A DNA stretch of 64,000 nt, from positions 9,229,915 through 9,293,914 of the forward strand of contig OU342817.1 of the NCBI GenBank assembly GCA_910591455.2. Reading direction: 5' to 3'. The translations under genes and the position numbers were made by a program. Source of the stretch: Pholis gunnellus. Lineage: Eukaryota > Chordata > Actinopteri > Perciformes > Pholidae. Positions 35,663-49,096 of the stretch are shown here, one piece after another (the stretch's first letter is position 1; every line of letters starts with the position of its first letter). The notes under the pieces were generated by a model. It worked only from the letters and a program-made list of their open reading frames with translations, did no database searches and was not told the DNA's origin.

Positions 35663-37284
35663 TATCCCTGAGTACCTTTCCTGAACTGTCTCCTGCACTG
35701 CAACATTTAACATTATTCATTCAGTTGCACTGATACATGTGACCGTGTCCAAGACCGCGTTTTTAGTGGTACCATGTTAAGGTTTTACAACTCAGTAAGA
35801 TGCTTGTAATATTAGGTACACATATTTTAATAGTACATGACTTTCCCTGTTGGAAAGGTTGAGAAGTCTCCATCAAGGTCAAACTTAATTATATGGGACT
35901 GTTGAGAGTTTTTCTGACATAAAAAGGAAATAAATCTCTAATCTCTTTATATTTCAATATTTCAAGAGTGAGCAAATTAACCTCAACTGTTTTATTCATA
36001 TGCTAATCAACCCATGTAAAAGATAAAATTGCTTAGCACTGATATTGATCCTTCTCTATTTTATCTGTCAACAACCGAGCCGTTATGCTGAAGCAGTTCA
36101 GGGGTTCAGATCAGTCACATCAGAGGAGCAGATTTATCAGGCATTTTGTTGTCCAAAGATTAAACCCACTGCATTTAAACGTTAGACTACTGCTTTAAAA
36201 CTCGCTAACATCCCTGTGTGAAGGATTGGAAGTACTTACACATGTATGTTTCTAGCTGTTATTAATCAGCACGGTTACTTGCATTGATTGTGAAGTGAAT
36301 ACAGTAGCGGGGAGCTAATTCGACAGTTTAAAGAATAAGAAAGTACCCTTCTGACCACATGCTGCAACACACATGATGTTTTCAACCACAAGAGGTCAGT
36401 GTAACAATGCTTTGTTATGGTATTATGCCACTCTTGAGGAATAGTGAAGCATATAGACTTGGAAATAAGGTTTTAATAAGATTGTTGTTTTAATTGAGCC
36501 TATTATTGTGCAAACACCATGCATCTCTTTGCAATTCTACTGTTATTAGTCCCAGGAACAAAGCCTTGGACTAGGATGGCTAATAAGCAACTCACAATGT
36601 TCGGTTCAAAGCATTCCATTTCTTTAAAAAAAATGGATATTTGGCTTGTGTTGGCACCTAATGCACTGGTTTGTCTATACAGGCTGCAGCAGCGCCTAGA
36701 GGTATTTCTGAAAAGAGGAATCTTTGGCACATCCTCATGGAAGCTGAACGTCTCATCTTTTCCCCTCACAGACTGTTCCAGTCGGTCAGAGCCACGGGCG
36801 CTGTGGCACCAGGGATGGTTTCATATTTCATTGCAGCACTGCTGGTGAATTATTTCTCTGTTCACACAAGGAGACCGGGGAGCTGATGAGTCGGAGCAAG
36901 GAGGGGAGGGAGATCGAGGAGACTGGGGGGCTGCTCCTGCTGCCGAGGCTTGATGTGAGTTGAGCTACTGGGAGAGTCCACACCAGATGTTCCCTGAGCT
37001 AAAGTCCAGAAGCTCAAGGACATCTGGATACACAAAAACATGCTTACTGAGCTGCACAATAGTTGACGTATGGTGCAATCGGCAACTGAGATTTGTACCA
37101 AGTTCATTCCTTGGACTTAAGGCATAAAAACAGATATTGTACATTAAGTTTATTTCTCAATAACTCTATAAAATATTTGATGCATGCAGGGGTTACGTGG
37201 CAGGTCAGGGGGCTCTGGCATGTTAATGTACTGTAGTATTTAACATCTGTGCAGAGGAGTGTCAGCAAAACAACCTGAAAAACA

Positions 37285-37560
37285 CACCAAAATGACCACA
37301 AAGAGATGTCAAAGAAACATCATCAAGGAGATGCCAAGTGACCAAAGTAACATGCAAAACGACAACGAGACCAAAGAGACTCAGAATTACTACAAAGATA
37401 CTCAAAACGACTTTAATGAAATGCAAGTAGACCGCAAAGAGATCCAAAACAACTATAAAGAACGCAAAATCACCACAAAGACATTCAAAATAATTAGAAG
37501 AAATTAGAAAACGGCTGAGAGACTAAATACAACCACAAAGAGACACAAAGGCCACAAGGC
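37285..37560 (+). repeat. degenerate short tandem repeat (accacaaagaga type)
   Basis: Loose repeats of about 20-25 bp built on accacaaagagat/caaaacgac. It stays open for 82 codons in one frame because stops are rare in the unit, giving a Lys/Asn/Glu-rich string. There is no start context, splice context or homology. Confidence 0.75.
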
Positions 37561-37731
37561 CCACTCATAACTTTGTGTTTACTAGTGCGTTTACTTCATC
37601 CCAGACATCATATGGCAAGAATCAAGTTTCAAAATGGCAGGCATTACATTTGGGGATGAATGTTTCATGAGTTGCAATTGAGAGGACCAAGGTCGCTGTT
37701 GCAGATGGCACTGCCTTTTGGCATCGCATGT

Positions 37732-37745
37732 CCAGTAGATGGCAG
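37732..37745 (+). promoter_or_regulatory. candidate CTCF-type motif
   Basis: CCAGTAGATGGCAG fits all 14 positions of the CTCF core CCASYAGRKGGCRS. The match is by eye only. Confidence 0.45.
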
Positions 37746-38318
37746 TGTAGTGCAGACCAAGGTCACAGTGACACAATGTCAGCTCAAGGCAACAGCAGTG
37801 GTGGAGAGCTCTATTACACACTCTGTCATAGACTCAATTTGCCTTAAAGCTCATATTCAATTCAAGTAATTAACACGTTATCCCCAAAAGTCAACATTTC
37901 ATGAATCCTGTAGAGAAATCAGAAAAGAGTTGATGTCTAAAATGTCCTGATGATGATAAGAGCAAATGTCTCAGGTCTGTATTCGTTCAGTTAAGGTGCG
38001 TATTGTTATGCCCGTCATTCAGCACATCTAGACGTGTGTCACAGGATTACATTTGTTTGGTCTCCATCTTGAATATGCACATTGAAGTCATGAGCATCAT
38101 ATTATTTTCTCACACCCCAGTCTCCTCTGCGCGAATGTGAACAATGTAATAAATAAACCAATAAATAATTAATGACTCCCCAAGTGCCGATGAAAGATTA
38201 AGCGGTGTGCTTTCTCATCATCAAGATGCACGCTGAATTGCAGGACGCAGCCTCCTCCAAAACAACCATCCAGCACTCACACATACAGCGTAGTTGCAGA
38301 TTCTCACACATGTGCGCA

Positions 38319-38342
38319 CGCACACACACACACACACACACA
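38319..38342. repeat. (CA)n microsatellite
   Basis: CA dinucleotide tract. Confidence 0.93.
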
Positions 38343-38436
38343 TGCAACAACTGCAGAGCCACACATAGGTCAAAGGGTAGCTGAAGCAACTGGAGGACAA
38401 CAGCCTGTTTCAATCTCTAGGGACTGGATTATTCTG

Positions 38437-38439
<3 letters not shown>

Positions 38440-38521
<82 letters not shown>
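38440..38521. repeat. (CT)40 microsatellite
   Basis: Uninterrupted CT for about 82 bp, followed by AG. No exon follows, so it is not read as a splice acceptor here. Confidence 0.96.
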
Positions 38522-38524
<3 letters not shown>

Positions 38525-39361
38525 CTGCCTTTATCTCTTTACCCCCCTCTGCCCTCTTGCTTTTCTACCACAAAAACAATCACACAGACTGTGTAGCAAA
38601 TCTGTCTGAGAACAGAAGTGGACATCGTCTTCACTTGCCCACATGTGGCTTTCCATTCTGTAGATTTCAATTGACTACAACAGACCGGGCTTCATATTTT
38701 TATATCATAAAAAAATAACATTTAAATCACCTCTCACATAATCTCAATTTGGCCAAATCTCAAAATATCTCTACTTTTGAACGTTTGGAAGCTTCTAATC
38801 AATACTACATCCTCGTCATTCTTTTTGGAGAATGATGCAGCAGCTGTTTTGAGCTGACTTCCAATAATTCAGGGTGTTTGCTTTCAGTTCCAGCCCTGCC
38901 ATCGAGCGTTTGCCAAGGGGGGAGCGAGCGATCAATCAATGGACCAGCTTAACATACAAAAAAAGAGGCCTTGTCTGGCTCCTACATCCGAGGCAAATCC
39001 ATATCTCATATTTCCTCCATTTCCATGCAGATGGAGGAGCAAGAGAGACTAAGATGTCTCTGCTCCCTTGACATTGTTCCTACCCCCCCCCCCTGACAGT
39101 TTGACGTGATTGCATTGTCATCCCTCTGAGTGTGCTGGTGCTGTAGTACTGTTGGTTAGAGGCTGCATGTGAAAAGGCTGGAGAAACAGTCTTCACGGGC
39201 ACAGATGTGGCATACATATTTCAGTAGTTTGAGGCTACATATTTTAGAAGTTGCTAGCTTAGTGTCAACCTACAAGTGGATAGCCTAGTTTGGTGTATGG
39301 CTGGATTATTGCATTACTTTCACCCTTTTTTTTAAATGAGTCCAACAAGCAAAACATTGAT

Positions 39362-39362
<1 letters not shown>

Positions 39363-39403
<41 letters not shown>
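39363..39403. repeat. (CA)20 microsatellite
   Basis: Uninterrupted CA dinucleotide repeat. Confidence 0.95.
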
Positions 39404-39405
<2 letters not shown>

Positions 39406-39522
39406 GTGCTGGTGTCAGAATATCTATCCCCATCATGTCAAAAATCCTTGAGATGCAAAATAATATTGGGAATCTGCCCGAGGTCAAGTCCTCATCAAAG
39501 TCGATCTAATTTCCTGCAACTC

Positions 39523-39574
39523 GGGGGGGGGGGGGGGGCTGACGACTTGCCCCCCCCCCCCCCCCCCCCCCCCC
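39523..39574. repeat. poly-G/poly-C inverted homopolymer pair
   Basis: Sixteen G (39523-39538), an 11-base spacer ctgacgacttg, then 25 C (39550-39574). The two runs are complementary and can fold into a G-C hairpin. Confidence 0.9.
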
Positions 39575-42500
39575 TGTTACCGTGGCAGCCAACAGTCCCC
39601 CCCTCTCTACATATGATCAGTCTGTTGCCATAGCAGCCCCGTAGAGCTTTCCTGCCAGTCAGTGTAGTGGAGAAGATGAGTGAACCAGCGGTGCCCCCAT
39701 CCAAAGAGGCCTGCATGTCTTCATCTGTTGCCATGGCACCGTAATAGCGTTCCGGATAGATTTGGCATGGCGGGGAGTCAGTCCCTTTATCTTCCAACGC
39801 ATTATATTGAGCCGTGCTCGCCTGTGTTCGGCGGTCGCAACATGGCGAGCAGACAAAGGGAGCCGAAGGGGTAGAAGGTAGATGTCAAGATATGCGTATC
39901 TTTATTGAGATCTAGAGCGGTGCACGGGCTTAGCCGGGCTTGCGTTGCTCATCGGGTGCTAATTAGGTGGTACATAGAGATGTTGTATGTTGGGGAGACA
40001 TGCATGACAAGGCAACCTGGAGTGGACCCTCCAGCTGTCTCACTTTGTATTAGAATGAGTGGTTGTGTGCAGTCATGCTACATTCGCAGTGATGATGTGT
40101 GAAAGCGACAAGGAAATCAGAGACCCAGGCCAGTTCACCCTTAAATAGAGATGTGACCATGAATTACCGTCCACTGCAGAAAGACAGTGCTGTTTTTTGG
40201 AAAGAATGTAGATGTTTAATTTTTTACATGTCATTTTTCACTCCTTTCAGCACCACAAAAGAAGTTCCAGTCCCATCATCCCCGTCAACTGGGTTCGAGG
40301 CAAAAATACAAATATCTTTAAAGAATGTCAACAAATAAAACCTAAACTACCCGCATGGCTATCATGTTTGTTTGTTTTTTTGCAATTTGATTGACCTCGC
40401 ATATTTATGTTTGAAACACGAAAATAAAATGGAGGATGAGCAACAACATAAAATTAGTTTTCCCCACAGCTTTTCTCATGGCAGCCTCGAAGAGAAAATC
40501 CTTCAAGGGTTTTAATTAGTGACATTCAAGGGACATTACATAACCTGTTAACTTAGAGATGAATGTTGTTGTGTTTTGCAAGTGCTTGCCTCATTGCTCT
40601 GAGAGTATATATATATCTAGCCAATCAGGACGACCCTATATGCAGCCCTACGGAGACTGTTCTCGGCTGTGGATCCTCACTGCCAGAGCCTCATGTGTCG
40701 GGCTTTGCCTGTAGTGAGATGATGGCAGTGCTGGGATTACACCCATCGCTCCCACCATTTGGTACCCTCACTGTGAGGACAAAGAGGAGGTTGAGCATGA
40801 CTCATGTTCGGCTCCTTGAATCGTTTCCCAGACCAACGCTACTGCTGCCCTGCACTCTCTTGAGGAGGAAGAAGACTACATGTAGATTTGTAGAACTGGG
40901 CAGCATGGACTTCTCTCACACCGCAGGAGTTTAATCTTTGTATTTATTACAGGATGTCTCCCTCCCTTTGTTGCTCATGGCAAGAACGTCGCTGTGTTAA
41001 GGCTCCTATCTCTGGTTCTGCAGACTTAACATGGAGGGGACGACCAATGCTCGGCAGACCTGTTCCCCACAAAGGTTAAGAAGATGGAAAATTCCTTGTG
41101 GCAACTTAGTCAAACATGCCATTCAATTACTATTCTTTTCAAATTCTACCCAAATTTGCAGAAAATCGGCTAAAGAAAACGCATAGTGATGTGTCTTTCC
41201 GTCCGCTAGTCTACTGATATGCCAACAAATTTGTCTATTGATATTGATTGTGACACAAACTTAGAATAAACAAAGGGAAGAGCACTCGGAGCCGGAGCTT
41301 GAGACTGAGTCCATGTCGTCCACATGGCCTGTCTTGCATGCACTGCACTTCCTGTTGCGGCTTGATGACACATAGCGTTATAACCGGGCTCTTCTACATG
41401 AGCAGAAAGCCAACTGGAGGCTGAATCAAGTCAGAGTGTATTTCATCGCTGTGACTGTGTTTTTACCCCCATGAGTTAGACTGTATTTCCCTGGTGGCTT
41501 TATACTAACTTATAACAAATATAATGTTCCCTCTGCTAATTAAATCCATGCTCTACTTTATGATCGCAATGGTTTTGTCAAAACAAGCAACTAATACGCC
41601 TGTAGTCATTTTTTCACCGGTGTTTCTGACTTTCAATTCTAATAGGATGCTGGATTGTTTAATAAATAATAATGCATCATATTAATTATTATAGTTTGTG
41701 AGTAAAATCTGAATCTGCAATGTTACCAGTGACATTTCTCTGTCAGTTAAATGTAGTACTACAATGTTTTTCTCTATAAAGTAAAGCAGTACAGTTGAGT
41801 TGCCTATTTTTTAAGTGCAATTTATTTTTTTAATCACCAAATTTCAATCAGTTTCCAGCTTAGATGGACAAATTATCTTCGAGGATTGCCCACAAATTAA
41901 GCTGTGTTTACCCACAGTCAACATCTGACATAGAAAGCAAAACCTCAGCATCTTCCAGTCCCTCAAGAGAAGAGAACGGCCCACGGTCCTTGTTTCAGCC
42001 TACGCACGTCTTTAGATCCCTGGAGTGATTCTTTCCATGGTGGAGAAAGCTGCTCGACGCTTTCCCCACCTTCCATCTGATCTCAATCCTCAGGCGCATC
42101 CGTCCATCATAAGGACCGGCAGGGCTTCATTCTGCACATCCTACTATCAAACGTATGTGTGAGCAATCCATCTTATTATGTCAGGCTGTGCGGGGAGGTC
42201 CTTGGCCACTCTGTCGTGAAGCATTTCTTTGCAGATGTGAGGAAGCAACATCTGGTGTTACATTTGTCTGCCCCTCAGGAACTCCTCCCTCTGCAAGGAG
42301 CTGTTTAAGCCCTTAGAGACATATCTGTCACTCACCTTCAGCTGAGAACAAGTAGATGAAGCTACACTAGCAGCACCGACATATAAGTGGAAAATGTTGA
42401 CACTGATGTCAGGGTCAGATTTAGCTCCTGACGGTATGAACGGATTGATCTATCCAGCCTTGTGTCTAAGGTGCAGGCTTGGTGGTTGTAATATAATGAC

Positions 42501-43369
42501 ACTTAGATGCTTCTCTTGTCACACGGCAATGTAACAATTGTGCGTCGTTTGAGTGTGCAGAACTTTAAAACTCTTGGTTGTTTGACGGAGTGAGCTCACT
42601 TATTAATGGACCTACGAACAACACAGTGATTTCATTTCAGTCACAGCTAATTTCATATCTTGCATCGCTGAGATTAGTTGTAAAAAGGAGTGAAATCGCT
42701 CCATACATTTGCAGCTGAAAGCTCTGCAGGATGTGAGTGATGCTGCTGAGTTGAGCTGAACAAAGATCCCTGTGAAACATTGCAGTCCCTCGCCGTGCCT
42801 TAAACGATTCAAGCTGTTTTGGATTACTTTGTGTCAGACGTTCCCCATGATCGTCAGTGTTGTCGTGACATTGCTGCAGAAACAATGATATGTTTCAGTG
42901 AGGAATATAAAACCTTTTCAACGTTTTAGAGTTTTCTAAATAACTGCAAGAACTAAAGAATGAAGAAGTTGGTTAAGAAAGTTAGGATAAGATAGACAAC
43001 AAGGACTTTACAAACTAATACAAAATGAAATGAAATGGTATACATGACTGATAACCGGCTATGGCCTACCAGGATAGGCCTCCTCCTCAAACCTGCAATA
43101 ATTGAACATATCACACCTTTTGAACTGATATTCAATTTTTTCAACTCATCAAAACAAAGGAAGACAGAGAGAATATTTATTTTATCATAATTCAAATCAC
43201 AAATTTGCCTCAGAAAGCTTTGCAATCTGTACAACATGCAACATCCTCTGTCCCAGGATCCTCGCATTGGAACAGGAAAAACTGATATGGTGGAACTTTT
43301 TTATCAAACTGTGGCTTACTTACACATCCAGTGCAACATTATTTGTGTAAATTAAATCTAAATTCTTTT

Positions 43370-43710
43370 AATTCCCCAATTCTTGAGCTAAATATCTGGC
43401 TCTTTAGCCACCAAATGCTCCACTATGTTCCCCAGCTAGCTGCTGACTCTGTCTGTCTGTCATTTGGTGCTGAGCAGGTAGGTTGCTGTGGGTGTTTAGA
43501 GCTTTTTCACTAAAAATAGCTGCCTGCTGCGGCTGAAAACAATGCCATGAGAGCAGCTAGAGTGAAACTTAACAGCGAAGTTAGATGCTGGACGGCTGTG
43601 AGCTTCCTCTTCACTGATTTATGTAAACAGAAGAGCCATTTATGTGGTGAGGAGTTGACGATGCACAACAAGGGCGCTATGCGCATTAACATAAAGCAAA
43701 GTCAGAGCAC
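43370..43710 (+). repeat. dispersed repeat family R1, left arm of an inverted pair
   Basis: Shares gctaaatatctggctcttta, ctgtctgtctgtcatttggtgctgagcag (in part) and aacaatgccatgagagcagc with 60425-60710 in the same orientation. Its first part is the reverse complement of 44525-44690. Confidence 0.75.
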
Positions 43711-44254
43711 ATAAGCAACTGTCTGTGTCGATAATTAAGGTAAAACAAAAGAGCCGATCAGTCTTTGTCCTTCCACACTCCACTGCTCTCAGTGTGCTTC
43801 AGAGGAAAGTGATGAGTAGGCACTCTCACTGGAACGTTTGGTCTTAGGCCAGTGTACAGCCTGCTTTGTTGTTGTATTTCCCTCACTTCCACCGACTCCA
43901 CACTCCATATTTCTGTCTCTCGCTCGCGCTCTCCCGAGCAGCAGAAGGTGATAACGGGAGAGTGTACAGCATGTCTGAGTGGTTTTACTCAACATGTTCT
44001 GCTGACTGCGCTCATTATGTAAGGAGGATTTTTGGCAGTGGGGATTGTTTACTATAATAACCAGCACTGTGGCAACATGCGTTTTTCTGTGTGGTGTTTA
44101 CCACAGAGGTCCGACAACTGGGTATCGTGGATTCGGACCTTACATGCCACGGCCATGTCACCGAATTAACCAGAACAATCCCAACATCCAATGGTTGTAG
44201 TTGTATTCCAGTCAGAGCCAAAGTGGTGGACCGGCCGACTGACACTGCTATCCC

Positions 44255-44520
44255 TAGAGCCATGCTGCAAGGTCGGTGGTTCATCCCTGGACCCTGCAGT
44301 CTACATCTAGAAGTGTCCTTGGGCAAGATACTGAACCCCAAATTGCTGTGAGTGCCCATTTGAATGTGTATTGCTATGAGCAGGCGGCAACTTGTACGGC
44401 AGCCTCTGCCACCAGTGTATGAATGTGTGTGTGGATGGGTAATGCTGACTTATTTTGTAAAGCGTTTTGAGTGGTCGCTGAGGCTAGAGCGCTCTATAAT
44501 GCAGTCCATTTATCGGAGCT
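44255..44520 (+). repeat. teleost tRNA-like SINE copy
   Basis: Contains gaccctgcagtctacatct, aagtgtccttgggcaagata, ctgaacccc, accagtgtatgaatgtgtgt and ttttgtaaagcgttttgagt, ending in ataatgcagtccattta. This order is that of a very common teleost short interspersed element. A degraded Pol III B-box (ggttcatccctgg) lies at about 44278-44290. The copy is diverged and probably inactive. Confidence 0.75.
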
Positions 44521-44524
44521 CTGA

Positions 44525-44810
44525 TAAGAACCCACTGTACGCTAATGGCCAAGCACCAAACAGCAGACAGACGCAGTTGGCAACTAGCTGGTAAACATGC
44601 TGGAGGATTTAGCAGCTAAAGAGCCAGACATTTCCCTGCAGACCAATAACGGAGCTAGAGAAAGAGTGAATACTGAACGTAGGTCCAGTTGGCCAGAATC
44701 ACAACACCAAACAGATGCTAATAATAATTCTCTGGATCTGCATGATAAAATAGGCAACTGTTTGCTACAAACGTTTGCCATATCAGCTTTATAAGGTGAT
44801 AATATGTCAG
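44525..44810 (-). repeat. dispersed repeat family R1, right arm of an inverted pair
   Basis: Read in reverse it gives ccagctagttgccaactgcg and tctgtctgctgtttggtgct, matching 43430-43480 and 60490-60530. It continues with agctaaagagccagacattt on the plus strand. It begins directly where the SINE ends. Confidence 0.75.
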
Positions 44811-47800
44811 AGTTGTGTTTACAGCCGCCCCACCTTGGCTAAAAATCAATTAATGTGGTTTTAACATTATTGAAAAAACAGACTGAAAATATTCCTTCCT
44901 TTTGATGTTCTTTGCTTCCTTGCCAAGAACAATGCCCTCCATAAGTCTCTCCTCCTTGCTCTTTGATGAAACCTTACTCTGCTTTGCTTTGTGTCTCTTC
45001 CTAACCACTATCTTAAATGAGATCTGTGACTTCTCCCTGATCCCGTAGACACATGACAATAACAATAATTTATTTATTCTCAATAATGCTGCCAGTGTGT
45101 TGAACTGAGCTCACAATCATATCGTTCATGGTTAATTTGTTTCATTTTCTTGCTTGTTTGTGGTTAATAAATGTCTGAATGTAGGTCAATAATCCAAGAT
45201 GTGGAAAGCTATCACCTGCGGCAGACTTTTATCTTCAGAATACCACTGACAGGTCGTTACTCAGTTCATATCATTCAGTTTGCAGGGGAAAAACTATATA
45301 GACTACCTTCTGAATACACTCCGACAGATTTTCAACTGTCCTTCCATCAGTAAAGGTTAATTTGCCGATAACACAAATGAGTCTGCGCCCTGCCGAGCCT
45401 TAATTCATTGGAAAATGCTGATTAAAATATTAGCATATAAAAAGATGAATGACCTCAAAGATGCTCAGATAAAAGCAGTCAAAAGTGGTTGTGTTAGGTC
45501 GACCACGAGATGAAACTCTTTTGATTGGAAATACGTTTTCAGCCAGTTGCTACACAACTGGGAAATGTTGTGATGGAGATAAGTGATTAATGTGCTAAAT
45601 ATATGCATTGAACAAAAAAGACTGTATTGTTAGATGAATAAGCAAATCCGTTTTGGAGAGAACCCATGTCATCAAATTTACAGCATAATTGACTCTCCAA
45701 AGTCAAAATAATACTCCAAGCAGTCACATCTATCTATCATTTACTGATGTCTTTGTGTCACACACTCAGTGGAGCCTTTCAATATGATTAAAGAACTTAT
45801 CCACTTCTGGGAAGCACTCTTGTTTGTCTCCCATCAAACCACATATAGTCTCCAAAACCACAAAGTTGAGGTAACAACATTTGCTCACTTACAGGATTGT
45901 GCTGAAATGATTAACGACTTATTTTGTCATAGCCTACATATTCTAAAGACTCTGTGTTCTTGTTTTGAGTAAAGCATGGAAAAGATATCCAGTTTTGTAT
46001 TCCGTCATTCATCATGAATGCTTTAGCTACTAAGAAAATACCAAAAATGTTAATGTGTTTGCTTTTGTCACCCTGCAGCCTTTGACTCTTCTGAGAAGCG
46101 GTGACGTAGCCGAAGGTCATACAGCCAATGCCCGGACGCAACGTTCCTTCCACTCGGTTTACCTGCTCAGGTAATATCATGTGACTGCTGCTGTATCCAT
46201 GGCAATGAACCCCTGCAGATGCCCTCGACCCCGGCTCCTCTGACGGTGCTGATTAGCATGCATGGATGAGGCCTGAGCTCTGGTCCTGTCAGCTCCTGGC
46301 ATGGGCTCTGGCTCACCCCTGCAGAAGACCCAGCTGGCAGTATGCCTCCCTCCCATCATGCTCACGCCTGCTGAATTCCACATGACTGGACTCGTCCTCC
46401 AGGACCCGGAGAGACTGTGCTCCTGTACAGCGAATGTCAGCGCCAGAATGTCTCAGTGAGTCACTTGCAATGATGGTATCTTTTTCGAAGTAGAATCTCT
46501 AAATCTGCAACCAAAACAGGTTTTATCCGGACATGTGGTCCTGCTATAAAAACTGACAATATCTTATGTCATCCTATTTCCTCTGGCCTCTCAGGGTGAG
46601 CTCTTTTCTTTATTTCTCGTATCCTTCGCCGTTCTGAACGTCACGCCATTTGACGGGGCATGTACGAACCCTTCAGCTGTCACTTCTGCCCTCTCATTTG
46701 ATTCGTCGGTGCCTCTCTGTCAGCCCGCCAGCCCTCCAGGCCCTCCAGCCCAGATAAAAAGGAAACCTCTTCTAAGGTGTTTCGCGAGGCATTATAAAAC
46801 GGTTGCCATGGAGACCCAGTCTGAACAGGCTCCACGCACAGGCAGCAGAGTAGGAAATGACAGATGCAATATTTCACATTGGAACAAAAACTGCTTTTTC
46901 CTCTTGTCAGCACGCAGTCTGAAGGGCAGTTGTGTTAAAATGCCAAAGATCAAGACCCTGAAAATAGGTCTGTGAGGCTTCGTGTTGTGGTCCGTGAAGC
47001 TGCATCGGAGGGATTGCTTCTTGCTCCAGCGAGGTGGGTTCAATGGTATTTTCCGCCTCATTTGGTCTTTGTTGTTTCTCCCTGAAGAGATGACCTATAT
47101 TATCAAGGATGGGAGATCAAAGAAGGCTTTCTTGAGAGATCCCATGAAGCTTGCATCCTACAAACCCCGAGAATTAGCTCTCTGATTGCGCAACGGCCTC
47201 GCTGCATGAAGCTAAACAGTGGAAAAACAGCTTCTTTGTAGCTGCTCAGCCTGCAGGATTCATGATCCTGCAGATTAGGAGTAACAGAGCTTTTGATGTT
47301 GAGGATTGTAATTAGTCTTTTCTTGGGATAATGCACACTCTGCTCATTGCTGTTTATTATCCTCTTCATAAGCATCTAAGTGGTGGAAATATAGAAAGTT
47401 TTTACTTTTTTTGGCAAACTTCAGCACAACTTCAGTCTTAAAAGAGATGTCCGAGTTCTCTATGTAGGGCAATCTTCCATAACGTTCTCCGTATTTTACC
47501 CATAAATTCTCATTAGTGTTACCAGCAGATAATATGCGAGCTAATGCTGGCCTCTATTCCTGTTCAGGTCCTTGGTTGCCCATTCATCAGCCATTTATAC
47601 TGTGGAAATGAAACAAGGTCACCAGTGGGAACCAGCTATACCTGCTGGGAGCAAGTGTTCACCCGTTGCTTTGCACTCCCTCTCCTGATGCATCCTCCTT
47701 GGTAACCCAACTACTGGTTCATGTGCCCGCTGCAACTGGGTGTCTCGTTCCATTTCCGGTGCGCCGCGTGTTGTCAGAGACGCCTGGCTGCCGAACACAG

Positions 47801-49055
47801 AAACGGATGGTCCAGAAATGCCCATATGTCTCCATGACCTGTATCAGTCGGTGTGCAGTCACATAATGTCATTAGCCACAACTTGACGCTGCATATTGAG
47901 CGTAATGGCCATTTATCAAAAATAGGCCTTCTCCCTACAGTACCTGAGCACACAATGGTGCAGAAACTGGGAAACTGGTGTGATTTATGAGGAGGTCCTC
48001 TATTCCACTGTTTGAGTTGCCATTATGCAAGATAATGAACATGGTGCAGCTTCAGTCCAAAACTAAAGGTCAACAGTTTGATGTGTGTGTGCGTTAAACC
48101 ATTATTCATAGCAATCTGGTTTAGTATCTGAAGGAGAATACTTTATTCACTGTTATTTCTTCCTGACCCTGTTTTGTGCACTGATAGCATCTGTTATGAT
48201 TTATGCAGGAGGATGCTGGAGTTTGATTGTGTGATCCTTTAGGGAATTTGTGGAGTTCTAACGGATATTCCAGGTTACAAAATAGATCAGGTATAACAAA
48301 TGGGTTTTATACTTAAAGGATAAGTGTGGCCATGTCATATGTTTTCTTTATGTCAACAATTCCCATGAAAAGAATAAAACCAGCAATAAACTTATCCCAC
48401 TCACAAGTTATGTGTGTGTGTGTATCCAAAGCCTGATATATTTTAATATTGTGTGCTATAGAGCCCCATTGTTAATAAAATGCTATCTAGAGCACCAAAT
48501 GTGTATCAATCTGCAGCTGAAAATAATCCCTTATCAATATACAATTTATTGCTGTTTGAGTGGCATTTTCTACAATGCCCAACTGTTAAGGAAATGTATT
48601 GGCTTACTTTGTAAATCAATCTATATATTTGTGACTTCTTGTTCAAGCTTCAGGGCCCCAATTGGTGCCTTACTTGCTACAGACAGGGGTAGTATTCATA
48701 ACGTTTTGAGAGACACTGATTACACATCTAATTAGACAGAAGGCAGATTTTTCACTCCTCAATTACTCATACTAGAGTGGTTGTTTCCAGTTTAACTGAT
48801 GGCCCATCATCTCCCCTAAATCTGTGAAAGCTCTCAGCTGCTGTGTCTTTATTTCTAAGGCCTCAGAAGGGGGCACCGCTTTTATCTCTCCAACTGACTC
48901 CTGCAGCAAATAAGAATGAATAATGATGAAAAAGTTTCCTGGAGGGAGTTGATCTCTCACTGAGTCCATATCTCAAGTTTCCACATCCCTAATTAGCCAG
49001 TACAGCCCAAGCTGAAGAAATTAAATGAACCCCCTGCAGCTCCTGATGCTGCTTC

Positions 49056-49058
<3 letters not shown>

Positions 49059-49093
<35 letters not shown>
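49059..49093. repeat. (TA)n microsatellite
   Basis: Uninterrupted TA tract of about 35 bp. Confidence 0.95.

Positions 49094-49096
<3 letters not shown>

Noticed and set aside
38440..38523. CT tract followed by AG, like a splice acceptor
   Set aside because: No open frame with homology and no plausible donor follow; intergenic.
44091..44351. Plus-strand frame of 86 codons
   Set aside because: Partly inside the SINE copy; no codon signal or homology.
48863..48876. CTCF-like match tcagaaggggg followed by cac
   Set aside because: 12 of 14 with a mismatch at a central position; kept out as an indication of the chance background.
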